Shown in pieces: positions 1-10,440 of a stretch of 51,276 nucleotides of DNA. The stretch is from Candidatus Hydrogenedentota bacterium. GTDB lineage: Bacteria > Hydrogenedentota > Hydrogenedentia > Hydrogenedentales > SLHB01. The stretch is from the NCBI GenBank assembly GCA_016215105.1, contig JACRLJ010000041.1, forward strand, positions 1 to 51,276, written 5' to 3'. The translations under genes and the position numbers were made by a program. The notes under the pieces were generated by a model that saw nothing but the letters and a program-made list of their open reading frames with translations, was not told where the DNA came from and ran no database searches. Within the stretch, counting starts at the first letter, position 1. Each line of letters begins with the position of its first letter.

Positions 1-1
1 C

Positions 2-517
2 GCGTTAGGCCGTTTTCCCCGCTCGCGCTACCCCGAATTCACCAACTGCTCGCGCCCGAAATATGCAGGTGAGAACTACAAATGCGCACGGAAACTGTTC
101 GACCTCGGAAACCAGATGCTTGCGCCGTTCTACGCTTTTGCTGAAGATCGCTCGTGGAAAGCTAAGTGGGGCGAGCCACTAAGGGATCGTCCGGAAACCA
201 CCTACCCGCAACGGGAGTTGCTGGGTATATTCTGGATGACCTATTTCAACGCGGCATACGTCGAGTTCTTCGGCAAGGACAGGTTTTCCTCGCTGCCCGG
301 CGTCGAGTACAACGCTAGCGGTGGAGCTACTATTATGCTGGCCGACCGTCCGCAGAACGTCCCCGACGGTCTGCGTGATTGGGTAGCGGCCACGCTGGGA
401 AAACAGTCGTTTGTTGAATTGGATACGAAGTATCTCTTGCCCAAGCGTCAGGGAAGACACGTTCTGACCTTCGAACAATTGCGTGCTTTCGACGCCGCGC
501 GAGAAAACCAAGGATGA
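2..517 (+). CDS. Hypothetical protein, 3' part only (start lies upstream of the window)
   Basis: The reading frame is open from base 2 and ends at TGA 515-517, giving 171 visible residues. The first ATG, at 116, is probably internal: the codons before it are open back to the edge and code for a plausible Cys- and Lys-containing segment (TNCSRPKYAGENYKC). The visible part is soluble-looking, with no membrane segment and no motif I recognise. It has an aromatic-rich stretch (LLGIFWMTYFNAAYVEFFG) near the middle and ends in a charged tail. No function is assigned. Being cut at the 5' end, its family may only be recognisable with the upstream sequence. Confidence 0.6.
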   Translation, partial: ALGRFPRSRYPEFTNCSRPKYAGENYKCARKLFDLGNQMLAPFYAFAEDRSWKAKWGEPLRDRPETTYPQRELLGIFWMTYFNAAYVEFFGKDRFSSLPGVEYNASGGATIMLADRPQNVPDGLRDWVAATLGKQSFVELDTKYLLPKRQGRHVLTFEQLRAFDAARENQG

Positions 518-659
518 GCGTGTGCAGATCGAGCCGAGATCATGTCCGGAGTATGCTCACGTTCGTCATGGAGCGAATTCGCAGCGTGGAAAATAAGGGG
601 ACGCTACCCATATTCTTTTATCACTTACATTATTAATCATATAATTAGTCAACCAAAAT

Positions 660-1119
660 ACCCTCGTTCAGCCATTCTACCCGTCCCCTCCCCTGCCAGC
701 ACCCGGCCCCATCCCGCTCCGGCCTCACCTCCAAAACCCAATACGCAGCAATGATTTATCCCCTCTTGCCCCTTGTTTGGAAAACCCGCCCGTTCCCACG
801 TTCCCGGCATTGCCCAGCGGTCATCCCCTCCATCCTCGTTGTCAATTCGGAGGCCTTCCACCGCCTTGGATTTCAGACCCTGACCACCTTGCCCCCTCGT
901 TCCACCATCCGTTAGGTCCCGACCTCAGCCGGTCGCGACCCCTCGTTCCCCGATCCGCGCATCGCTGTGCCTTCGGCCCACTCAGCCCGGCCCGGTAGCG
1001 CCCTCGTCGTGCCGTCTCATGAGTTCGCTTTTTCATCCTCAGATTTGGCCCATTTCCCTTATTCTTAGCCACTTTCCCGTCCAAAAAGCCGAAACAGACG
1101 ACCCTTACATATAGGGGCA
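660..1119. repeat. Dispersed pyrimidine-rich repeat, copy 1 (non-coding gap 518-1207)
   Basis: This gap of about 690 bp holds no convincing gene. It shares blocks with 32445-32706. The block around 735-785 (CCAATAC...CCCTTGTTT-GAAAAC) matches 32548-32592. The 14-mer cccctcgttccacc at about 893 recurs at about 32481. The pair aagccgaaacag (1086-1097) and tacatataggggca (1106-1119) recurs at 32672-32705 with similar spacing. The strand is strongly C/T-rich, purine-rich on the other strand. The block order differs between copies, so this copy may be composite or rearranged. No transposase is nearby. Confidence 0.6.
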
Positions 1120-1207
1120 TATTGGGACGGTTGCGCAGACTCGAAGCTGGACCGGAGGAGAGGTCGTAAGCCGAGCCCTCGGTACTCTCCACATCAATCC
1201 ATCGCGT

Positions 1208-1969
1208 CTACCCGCCGCACGTTCCGAGAAGGCGTCGGGCGTTGATTTCGCCGATGGCTTGACTATCAGGGGAGGAGATGTCCGCCATGCGGAGTTTGTT
1301 TACGTTGGCGAGCGGGGTGAAAAGCGGGAAGTTTGTGCCGAAGAGGATTTTTCCGGGGCCGAACTTTTCGACTGCGGTTTCGAGTTCGCCCATGGTTTCG
1401 TAGTTGGAGGTGTCGAAGTAGAAATTATCCGGCAAGGGATCGGCGGCGCTTTCTGGCTGGCCGAACTTGAGACCGAGGGCTACGACGGTCGTATCGGGAT
1501 GGGCCTTGGCGAATGCGCCCATTTCCGGGGCGAGCACATCGAGCATAATGGGCCGGTCGAATTGCCTGCGGGCGTCCTCTAGTCCGGCTTGAATAAACAC
1601 GGGAAGGAGGTGTTGGGCGGCCAGCGCGGCCAGGGGGGTGACTAGGCCGTCGGCAAGCGCGTAGCGATGGTAGTTGGGATACAACACGACGCCTCGCGCG
1701 CCGTACTCGTCCACGCAACGCATGAAGTCGTCCCGCCAGCCAGTGAAGTCGGGTCGAATTACCGCGAGCAGAACCAAACGATCGCGGTGGGGCACGATGA
1801 GTTTCGCGAGTTCGTCGTTGCCGTCTTGAGGATTGAGGTAGTTGACGGAACTCAGTGACGAGACGGCCGCGCCGCTCACGTCGTTCGAGGCCATGTAGCG
1901 CAGCAGTGCGTCGAGTCCTCTAACGGGCCGGTGTGGCCAGTGGCCGAGTTTCACGTTGATATCAAACAC
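1208..1969 (-). CDS. Amidohydrolase-fold protein with degenerate metal site
   Basis: A protein of 253 residues related to the amidohydrolase_2 TIM-barrel family of metal-dependent hydrolases. The start is taken as GTG at 1969, which has AGGAG 8 bases upstream and gives the family-like opening VFDINVKLGHWPHRP; an in-frame TTG at 1996 is less likely. It overlaps the stop of the upstream gene by 8 bases, so translation is probably coupled. The N-terminal HxH metal motif of its partner is absent. The C-terminal GSDAP motif appears here as GTNFP, with the metal-binding Asp replaced by Asn. It may therefore be a non-catalytic partner or use a different chemistry. Substrate unknown. Confidence 0.8.
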   Translation of the reverse strand: MFDINVKLGHWPHRPVRGLDALLRYMASNDVSGAAVSSLSSVNYLNPQDGNDELAKLIVPHRDRLVLLAVIRPDFTGWRDDFMRCVDEYGARGVVLYPNYHRYALADGLVTPLAALAAQHLLPVFIQAGLEDARRQFDRPIMLDVLAPEMGAFAKAHPDTTVVALGLKFGQPESAADPLPDNFYFDTSNYETMGELETAVEKFGPGKILFGTNFPLFTPLANVNKLRMADISSPDSQAIGEINARRLLGTCGG

Positions 1970-2708
1970 GGAGCCATCTCCTGATGTTTTCCCCAAGCAT
2001 CTTCGCCCTCTGGTCTTCGGTCACGTTTGCCGACAACACTTTGGCCATCTGGACGGCGAAACTTCGGCCGGGCGCATCGGACCCGAAGAAGACGCGCTCG
2101 GCCGGGATATGCCTGAGGAGGCAATCCACGATACCGTCCTCCGGTTCGCCTCCGGATGTGTCCAGGCAAACGTTTGGAGTGTCTCGAATGACGCGGGCGG
2201 CTTCTTCCCAGCGACCGCTGTAGTGAGCGAGCCAGATTTTGAGTTGGGGATGTTGGCGCGCACGGCTGACCACGTGATGATACGTTGATTCGCGGCTCAT
2301 GTTGCCGGTGGCTTTGACGAAGGTATGAGCCATAACCGCCGCGTCCAGTTCGAGCGCGCGCGCGAAGATCGGATCCAGTCGGGGATCGTCGGCGTATTGG
2401 GATATCCAAAGCTTGACCAACCGGCACGGACCGTTTGCGTTGCAGCGGTCCAGCAGCTCGAGCGACTTGGCAACGTGGTCGGCGCTCACGTACGTGAACC
2501 CGATGAATCGGTCCGGGTAGCGTTCGCACGCCGCCAGCACATCGCAGGCCGCCTCATCCAATTGGTCCGCGGTAGGGAATTCGACCCATTGGCGCGACAG
2601 CGAGCTGATGCACAGTCTATCGATACCCGCCCGATCCGCTGCGTGGAGCAGCTTGGTCAAATGGGCCTCGTCGGCGTTGAGGATATGCACGTGACTGTCA
2701 ATTACCAT
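1962..2708 (-). CDS. Amidohydrolase family metal-dependent hydrolase
   Basis: A 248-residue amidohydrolase_2-type protein. The start ATG at 2708 gives MVIDSHVHI with the HxH metal ligands in the first ten residues, and GGAG lies about 10 bases upstream; the 31 codons of open frame further upstream look non-coding. The C-terminal GSDAPG motif carries the usual catalytic Asp. Its stop overlaps the start of a second amidohydrolase-like gene that lacks these residues, so the two probably form an operon and perhaps a heteromer. Enzymes of this family hydrolyse or decarboxylate small organic acids, lactones or amides; the substrate cannot be told from sequence. Confidence 0.85.
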   Translation of the reverse strand: MVIDSHVHILNADEAHLTKLLHAADRAGIDRLCISSLSRQWVEFPTADQLDEAACDVLAACERYPDRFIGFTYVSADHVAKSLELLDRCNANGPCRLVKLWISQYADDPRLDPIFARALELDAAVMAHTFVKATGNMSRESTYHHVVSRARQHPQLKIWLAHYSGRWEEAARVIRDTPNVCLDTSGGEPEDGIVDCLLRHIPAERVFFGSDAPGRSFAVQMAKVLSANVTEDQRAKMLGENIRRWLRV

Positions 2709-2915
2709 GGGGTGTCTTCTCCGCGCCAAGTATACGAGGTACAGAAAGTTCGAGCAATCGCGGCGCCGTGGGATCTCGCGCGCTACGAGCGCGGGCCGCA
2801 AGTTTCTACATTCTTACGCGGTGGCGGAGAGCGCCCAGCGAGCCCCAAGTCCATACGGCGCCACAGCCTTTCGGGCACGCTCCGTGCGCCCATGCCTCGC
2901 GTCCGCGGGACGGTT

Positions 2916-2959
2916 AAGAAAAAGCGAAGAGGCCACGGGCTCGAGCCCGTGGCCTCTTC
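2916..2959 (-). terminator. Rho-independent terminator after the kdp operon
   Basis: Bases 2926-2959 are a perfect 34-bp palindrome (arms of 17, centre ctc|gag). On the minus strand it is followed by GCTTTTTCTT. It lies about 250 bases downstream of the kdpC stop and upstream of the amidohydrolase pair, so it would end kdp transcription. Apart from this and a collapsed repeat at 3111-3147, the gap 2709-3207 shows nothing recognisable. Confidence 0.8.
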
Positions 2960-3110
2960 TATTGCGATACCCTTTTGGGAAATAGTCTAGGTAATTCGAG
3001 GCGCAAAGAACCGGGTTCCCTCCTCGAGGAGTACTGGGAGTGGCAGGCTCAGAATACGCTTCGAACTGGACACAGCTAATCCTCTAACGGATGGTGGTCT
3101 TGCAGGGGTC

Positions 3111-3147
3111 GAGAGGCGCGGCCAGAAAGCCGGCTATTCGGCCGGAT
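3111..3147 (+). repeat. Collapsed copy of the 87-bp MITE-like element
   Basis: The sequence agaggcgcggccagaaagc, which forms the left end of the elements at 35764-35850 and 46939-47025, is joined here directly to a CCGGCT...GGCCGGA segment resembling their right flank (CCGGCTTTCTGGCCGGA). The interior is missing. It looks like a deletion derivative or a solo end of the same family. Confidence 0.55.
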
Positions 3148-3207
3148 TCCTAGTGAAATAGTCAACTCCGAGTTCCACGTGGCCCGAGTCTACCAGGACG
3201 CCGCAGT

Positions 3208-4245
3208 TCAAAATACTGTGCCGCCGGCGGATTTCTGGTAGCGTCCTTGCAGCGTAATGTTCATTTCCAGGACGTTCACCAGGGATTCGCCAACGAGCCC
3301 GCCCAGGGGCGCAAACGTCTTTTCGCGCAGTAGCTGCTCGATTTCGCCGCGGGTGTTGGCGGGGTCGGCGCCGGTTCTTTTTGCCCACGCGGCGGCGACA
3401 CGGTCCAATTGCCAGTTGGCATTGTCCAGGGTGATGTGCGGATCGAGGCCGGAAAAGGATGCGGTGACCATGTCGCCGGGAACCTTCTCGAGATCCGCGT
3501 CGGGATGCTCGTGCGTCCACATGTCGAAGAAGACGGACTGAATATCGGTCCCGGCTTTGACAGGTTCGACAGTCTTTTCCGTCCTGCCGTCCGGCGACTT
3601 GTGTTCGACGGCGCTTGGAAATGTTCCAGGATAGGACTTCGAGAAACTGGTGAAAAACGGAACCGCCAGATCTTCGGGTTTGGGATCAGTGTTGTCGGGA
3701 TTGGCCGTCTTCCACTGGGCGACCTCGACATCGTGCGTCTTTTGCCACGCGGTCACATAGTTGCCGTTCATCTCGTCGGCCTTCACCCAGTTCTGGGCGA
3801 CGGTGGAATGCGCATTGGCCCACTGCGCGACGATACCCGGTTTGCCAGCGTACTGGTCCTTCTGGAACCAGGCTTCAATGTCGGGCGCGGCAAGTTGACC
3901 CTTCTTGGGACCGCTGGCGTATTTCACGACCGGACCAAGCTGCCGCGCGACGCGATCGCGCAGCAGGTAGTTGCTGGCGGCCCAGTTGGTTCCGCCGGAA
4001 GCCTCGCCTTTGTAGGACGCAGCCGACGGACGGGGCTGAAAGTACTCGTCCGTCGTAAAGGGCTGAGCAATCAAATGGGAACCGATGACCTCTCCCTTGG
4101 CGCCGGTGATCATGCTGCCTTCGGCTTTTTCTGTAAAGACCGTCTGGCCAATTCCCCACAGAACAAGAGGGTATATCACCGAGCACAGGACTATCGTCAA
4201 TCCCAACAGCCAGAGATTTGCACGTAAATGAGCGTTCATATTCAA
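3208..4245 (-). CDS. kdpC: KdpC subunit of K+-transporting ATPase, with large insert
   Basis: KdpC is the single-span periplasmic subunit of the KdpFABC high-affinity potassium pump. Residues 11-36 form the N-terminal membrane helix. The family signatures GSHLIAQPFTTDEYFQPRPSA (split at about 55-75) and GTNWAASNY follow. The conserved C-terminal half starts at GDMVTASFSGLDPHIT (257-272) and runs to VNVLEMNITL (323-332). Canonical KdpC is about 190 residues; this one is 345 because of roughly 145 extra residues (about 108-253), rich in Trp, Lys and Asp, between the two conserved halves. It is the last gene of the operon, 23 bases after kdpB, and precedes a strong terminator. Confidence 0.93.
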   Translation of the reverse strand: MNMNAHLRANLWLLGLTIVLCSVIYPLVLWGIGQTVFTEKAEGSMITGAKGEVIGSHLIAQPFTTDEYFQPRPSAASYKGEASGGTNWAASNYLLRDRVARQLGPVVKYASGPKKGQLAAPDIEAWFQKDQYAGKPGIVAQWANAHSTVAQNWVKADEMNGNYVTAWQKTHDVEVAQWKTANPDNTDPKPEDLAVPFFTSFSKSYPGTFPSAVEHKSPDGRTEKTVEPVKAGTDIQSVFFDMWTHEHPDADLEKVPGDMVTASFSGLDPHITLDNANWQLDRVAAAWAKRTGADPANTRGEIEQLLREKTFAPLGGLVGESLVNVLEMNITLQGRYQKSAGGTVF

Positions 4246-4268
4246 GTACTCCTAGTTCAGTGCGCCGG

Positions 4269-6485
<2,217 letters not shown>

Positions 6486-6545
6486 GACGCGTCTTTTGTC
6501 CTTATGCGAAGAACCTATGTGTCCGGTTTTACAGTAGTGACTCGC

Positions 6546-8294
6546 TTACCCGCCGAACGGCGTGGGACCGAGGTGTTCTGCAATTGGTCCCAGCGCGGCG
6601 ACGGGCAGGAACAACAGTGCGCCGACCATAATGATCGTACCCAGAAGCACAAGGCCGAATGTTAGGGTGTCCGTCCTCATGGTGCCGACGGTAAACGGCG
6701 TGGGTTTCTTTGCGGCCAAACTCGCGGCCAGGGCCATCGGCGCGACAATGGGGATGAAACGGCTGAACAGCATGACCAAGCCGGTAGCGATATCCCAGTT
6801 CGGGCTGTACGGCGCCGGGTTGGGGTTGTCGTTGTTTCCGTAGGTGTCGCCCAGACCCTCGAAGCCCGAGCCGTTGTTGGCCGATGCCGAACTGAACTCG
6901 TAGAGCACTTCCGTGAAGCCGTGGGCGCCGGGGTTGTTCGTTGCCTTCGCGCCCCAGTCCGACGCGATAAAGAGACCTGTCGGCATCAAGATGAGAATGG
7001 GATGCACCAGCAGCGCGAGCATGGCCAGTTTCATTTCGCGGGCCTCGACTTTCTTGCCGAGATATTCCGGGGTGCGCCCGACCATCAACCCGGCGATGAA
7101 CACGCCGATGATGAGGTAGAGCAGCATATTGATCAGGCCGACACCTTTGCCGCCAAACACGCAATTGAGCCACATGCCGGCGAGCGGCGTAATGCCGGCC
7201 AGCGGGTTGAGGCTATCGTGCGCGCAGTTGACCGACCCGCACGTAATGGCGGTAGTGCCGGCAGCGAACGCCGCGCCGGCGGAGGTTCCGAAGCGAAGCT
7301 CCTTGCCCTCGAGGTTTCCAAGATGCTGGTCCACGGGCAAGCCGGCCAAGCCGGGATTGGGTTGAAGCGTATCCCAGTAGATTGCCCAACCGGTCATCGC
7401 GAGGAAGATGCTCATCATGACGCCAAAAATCATCCAGGCGTGGCGCATCTTCTTGAGCATGCGGCCGAACATCAGTACGAGGGCAAACGGGAAGAGGCAG
7501 TAGTTTACTACCGTGAGCATGTTGCTCCACGCGCTCGGGTTCTCGAAGGGGTGCGCGGAGTTGGCGCCGAAGAACCCGCCGCCGTTCGTGCCCAGATGCT
7601 TGATAGGAATAATCGCGGCCACCGGACCGCGCGCAATCTGCTGCGGTTGAGATTGGCCCGCATCGTTAGAACCCATGCCTCCCGGCTCGACCGTGGTCGC
7701 GGAAGCTCCGCCATGCAGGGTCATAGGGACGCCATCGGCTAAGAGCAGAATGCCCATGACAAGCGCGGCCGGCACGAAGATATAGGCCACCACGCGCCAC
7801 ATGTCCAGATAGAAGTTGCCCATCCGCGCGTCGCCGCGCAACGCGCGGACGATAGCCGCCAACGCGCAAAATCCGACACTCGCGGACACGAACATATTCC
7901 AGCACACAAAGAAGATCTGGCTGGCGTAGGACAAGTGCTGCTCGCCGGAGTAATGCTGGAGGTTGGTGTTCGTCAGGAACGATATGGCAGAGTTGAAGAT
8001 CGTTGTGGGAGCAAGCATGCCCTTGCCGTCCGGATTTAGGCCGAACACGGGTTGCAGGGTTAGTACGACGAATCCGAATACGAACATCACGGTGTTGAAC
8101 AGAAGAAGCGAAACAGCGTACTGCTTCCAGTTCTGCGCGCCAGTGTCGAGACGCTGCTCGATCCACGTCAACGGTTTCGGCGGCGCGAAATGGCCATCCA
8201 TGATCCATGCGAGATAGCGGCTAAGCGGAATTGCGAGCGCCGTTGTCGCGGTTAAGATCAGAACGGGCAGAGTCCAAACCTGAAATTGAAGCAT
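6546..8294 (-). CDS. kdpA: KdpA, K+-translocating subunit
   Basis: The channel-like potassium-binding subunit of KdpFABC, 582 residues, with many membrane helices. Selectivity-filter-type loops are visible: TNTNLQHYSGEQ, HLGTNGGGFFGANSAHPFENP, TAITCGSVNCAHDSLNPLAG and ANNGSGFEGLG. The N-terminal LSRYLAWIMDG and central WMIFGVMMSIF helices match the family. It follows kdpF by 29 bases and precedes kdpB by 60, within one minus-strand operon. Length and motifs are typical of the family. Confidence 0.97.
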   Translation of the reverse strand: MLQFQVWTLPVLILTATTALAIPLSRYLAWIMDGHFAPPKPLTWIEQRLDTGAQNWKQYAVSLLLFNTVMFVFGFVVLTLQPVFGLNPDGKGMLAPTTIFNSAISFLTNTNLQHYSGEQHLSYASQIFFVCWNMFVSASVGFCALAAIVRALRGDARMGNFYLDMWRVVAYIFVPAALVMGILLLADGVPMTLHGGASATTVEPGGMGSNDAGQSQPQQIARGPVAAIIPIKHLGTNGGGFFGANSAHPFENPSAWSNMLTVVNYCLFPFALVLMFGRMLKKMRHAWMIFGVMMSIFLAMTGWAIYWDTLQPNPGLAGLPVDQHLGNLEGKELRFGTSAGAAFAAGTTAITCGSVNCAHDSLNPLAGITPLAGMWLNCVFGGKGVGLINMLLYLIIGVFIAGLMVGRTPEYLGKKVEAREMKLAMLALLVHPILILMPTGLFIASDWGAKATNNPGAHGFTEVLYEFSSASANNGSGFEGLGDTYGNNDNPNPAPYSPNWDIATGLVMLFSRFIPIVAPMALAASLAAKKPTPFTVGTMRTDTLTFGLVLLGTIIMVGALLFLPVAALGPIAEHLGPTPFGG

Positions 8295-8323
8295 TTCCCT
8301 TTACCCCGTAGTTTGAGAAGTAA

Positions 8324-8413
8324 CTAGAACCACTCTGGCCGCACCAGGGCGGCAAACAGGTAGATCAGTAGCAGGACCGTTATCACGGCGGTCAGTCCGG
8401 TGAGGATTCCCAT
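8324..8413 (-). CDS. kdpF: KdpF, small membrane subunit
   Basis: A 29-residue peptide beginning MGILTGLTAV and ending IYLFAALVRPEWF. It has a single hydrophobic helix with the YL-x-AL-x-x-PEWF end characteristic of KdpF, the lipid-like subunit that stabilises the KdpFABC complex. Its position immediately before kdpA is the usual one. It starts at ATG 8413 and stops at TAG 8324-8326. Confidence 0.92.
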   Translation of the reverse strand: MGILTGLTAVITVLLLIYLFAALVRPEWF

Positions 8414-8451
8414 ATCACGCCTCTCGTGTTATTTGGCCTTCGTCCGGAGAC

Positions 8452-8547
8452 TCAGACTTTTTCGCAGGCCGGAACGCAGGCGGCGATCAAAGCGAAAACC
8501 AGCAGTCCGAGCACAAATAGCGTTGGAAGTACTATCGTCAGATTCAT
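8452..8547 (-). CDS. 31-aa membrane peptide leading the kdp operon
   Basis: An ATG at 8547 with AGGAG seven bases upstream opens a 31-codon frame: MNLTIVLPTLFVLGLLVF followed by ALIAACVPACEKV. It is one hydrophobic helix with two cysteines and a short charged tail. It is the first gene after the sigma54-like promoter and 38 bases before kdpF. Small uncharacterised peptides of this kind precede kdpF in a number of other bacteria. It may be an accessory subunit of the Kdp complex or a regulatory peptide. The clear ribosome binding site and position make it likely to be translated. Confidence 0.75.
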   Translation of the reverse strand: MNLTIVLPTLFVLGLLVFALIAACVPACEKV

Positions 8548-8580
8548 TTGTTCACTCCTTGGATCGTGATCGGAAAAATG

Positions 8581-8596
8581 TCCGCTGTGCAGCGGA
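8581..8596. promoter_or_regulatory. Palindrome in the kdp leader
   Basis: TCCGCT-GTGC-AGCGGA is a 6-bp-arm inverted repeat lying about 5-20 bases downstream of the predicted start point. Its 11-mer CCGCTGTGCAG is repeated in the same orientation at 8720-8730, inside the upstream dyad. It could be an operator or a short leader hairpin. Confidence 0.4.
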
Positions 8597-8611
8597 ACGT
8601 GAATAGGCTAT

Positions 8612-8627
8612 CGCAGGAGGCGTGCCA
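8612..8627 (-). promoter_or_regulatory. Sigma54 (-24/-12) promoter of the kdp structural operon
   Basis: On the minus strand the sequence reads TGGCACG-CCTC-CTGCG, against the sigma54 consensus TGGCACG-N4-TTGCW. The invariant GG and GC dinucleotides are present with the required 10-base gap. It predicts a transcript start near 8601, giving a leader of about 54 bases before the first kdp gene. An NtrC-type activator gene with an intact GAFTGA motif lies upstream at 12816-14171, which fits sigma54 control. Confidence 0.75.
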
Positions 8628-8702
8628 CATCGGGGCGCCGGGCCCCGGTGATAGATATCAAGGACTTGTGCTAGTCGAGATGCCGGGCGCCCGGGTTGGT
8701 GA

Positions 8703-8737
8703 TTGCAGATTGCATGCGGCCGCTGTGCAGTTTGCAA
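8703..8737. promoter_or_regulatory. Dyad upstream of the sigma54 promoter (putative enhancer)
   Basis: Arms TTGCAGATTGCA (8703-8714) and TGCAGTTTGCAA (8726-8737) are inverted repeats matching at 10 of 12 positions across an 11-base spacer. The dyad centre is about 120 bases upstream of the predicted start, the usual place for binding sites of sigma54 activators. That the neighbouring NtrC-type protein binds it is inference. Confidence 0.55.
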
Positions 8738-8775
8738 GGCGCTCGTGACGCGCTTCGAGGCGAAAAGGGGCGCCG

Positions 8776-10440
8776 TTACCGGCCTTCCCAGTCCCAGATC
8801 GCGACAAGCGCGTCCGCCGCCGATCTGGCGCTCGCGATGCGTTCGCGCAGATGTCGATCTTGGCTGGCGCGGCTGGCAAGGCTGAGAATCTGAAGCTGGA
8901 CGTTCGGTTGTTCCGCCGGCGCGACGATGAGGAAGACGCATTCGACCGGCCGTTCCACGGAGGCGTCCACGACGCCTCGGCGCGTTATCCCGAGGGCAAC
9001 CAGAGGCGTCGCAAGGCCGGTGACACGAGCATGAGGAAAGGCGGCCCCTTCGTTGAAGAAGGTGCTGCCTTGTTCTTCGCGCTCGAAAACGGCATGGCGT
9101 ATCTCGTCCGCGCTGGGCGATTCCCCGCGTTTGCACACGGCAAGAATCAGGGCGTTAATGACTTCCTGTTTGAACACCGGCTCGTCCCAGATTCGGATAT
9201 TTTCCGCCTTGAGCAGGCCTCCCAGGAGTATCGGCGGGCCGGCCTGTTTCTCGCCCGCACTGGCGGCGTGATTCTGCTCGTCCGGGGGGAGCGCGGTGGC
9301 TGGCCGCCCCTTCCGTGTATCGAGCACGACGACCGTGACCCCACGCGCCTCCTGGAGCAGGCGCTCTACGGTGCCGCGCCGGCCGAGCAGGCGTTTCCAC
9401 ATGGGGGTGGGCGCGGGAGAGCCAATAATGATGTGCCCGACGCGGTATTCGCGCGCAAAACGCAAGATAGTGTCCGGAACATCTTCACCTTTGTATGTGA
9501 AGACCAGCGCTCCAAGTTGCTTCGCGAGAGTCAGCACACCCGAGAGCACGCGCTGGGTGCGAGCGTCGATAGCGGTGGGTTCTTCCGCGGGAGTTTGCAC
9601 ATATACGGCATACCAGTTCCGGTTGAGCCGTCCGGCGAGACGCGACGCATACCGGAGCAGCATCTCGCTGTTTGGGCCGCCCGAGCTCAGGCACACCATC
9701 ACCTGGTCGGGGGCGGTGGAGAATGCATCGTCAGCGGGTTCGCGCCGGCGCAGGTCAATCTGCGACGCCAGTTCGCGCAAGGTGAGTTCACGGAGCTGTT
9801 CAAGATTTGCCGGAACGAAAAAGTTGCCTTGGGCGGCCGCTATGCGTTCTTTGGGATAGACCTTTCCCTCGTTGAGCCGCTTTTGCAGATCTTCCGTAGT
9901 CAAGTCCACGTTCACCAGTTGGTCAGCCTCGGCAAGCACCGAATCCGGCAAGCGCTCGCGGACCTTTACGTTCAGCGAATGCTCCACGGTATCGTACAGG
10001 CTCTCGAGATGCTGCACATTGAGGGTGGTAATGACGTGAATACCCGCCGCGAGTATATCTTGTACGTCTTGGTAGCGCTTCTGGTTCTTCGAACCAGGGG
10101 CGTTGGTGTGCGCCAGCTCATCGATCAGAACTACGGCGGGCTTCCGTTCGAGAATCGCGTCCGAATCCATTTCATCGATGGTAATGCCGCGACATTCCGT
10201 GCGGCGGCGCTCCATCACTTCAAGCCCATCCACCAATTTCGCGGTATCGGCGCGGCCGTGAGTTTCGACGAGTCCAACCACCACGTCGATGCCCTCGGAC
10301 TTCATGCGGTGGGCCTCCTGGAGCATCTGATAGGTCTTGCCGACACCGGCGCAATATCCGAGATAGATCTTGAGCCGGCCGCGCTGCGAGCGGCGAATCA
10401 TGCTCATGAACGCGTCGGCTTTGGCGCTAGTGTTGGACAT
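8776..10440 (-). CDS. KdpD sensor domain - USP - PTS EIIA fusion (no kinase domain)
   Basis: A 554-residue cytoplasmic protein. Residues about 20-230 are the KdpD N-terminal sensor domain, with Walker A (GYCAGVGKTYQM, 28-39) and Walker B-like VVLIDELAHTNAPG (103-116). Residues about 245-375 are a universal stress protein domain of the kind found in KdpD. Residues about 400-550 form a PTS EIIA type-2 (PtsN/fructose-like) domain with the phosphorylatable His in AAFPHARVTGL (His470). The four KdpD membrane helices and the histidine kinase are absent; a separate kinase gene lies 66 bases upstream. In E. coli, EIIA-Ntr is known to bind KdpD, so this fusion joins two known interaction partners. It probably senses potassium, nucleotide or PTS state for the adjacent kinase. 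Confidence 0.9.
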   Translation of the reverse strand: MSNTSAKADAFMSMIRRSQRGRLKIYLGYCAGVGKTYQMLQEAHRMKSEGIDVVVGLVETHGRADTAKLVDGLEVMERRRTECRGITIDEMDSDAILERKPAVVLIDELAHTNAPGSKNQKRYQDVQDILAAGIHVITTLNVQHLESLYDTVEHSLNVKVRERLPDSVLAEADQLVNVDLTTEDLQKRLNEGKVYPKERIAAAQGNFFVPANLEQLRELTLRELASQIDLRRREPADDAFSTAPDQVMVCLSSGGPNSEMLLRYASRLAGRLNRNWYAVYVQTPAEEPTAIDARTQRVLSGVLTLAKQLGALVFTYKGEDVPDTILRFAREYRVGHIIIGSPAPTPMWKRLLGRRGTVERLLQEARGVTVVVLDTRKGRPATALPPDEQNHAASAGEKQAGPPILLGGLLKAENIRIWDEPVFKQEVINALILAVCKRGESPSADEIRHAVFEREEQGSTFFNEGAAFPHARVTGLATPLVALGITRRGVVDASVERPVECVFLIVAPAEQPNVQLQILSLASRASQDRHLRERIASARSAADALVAIWDWEGR

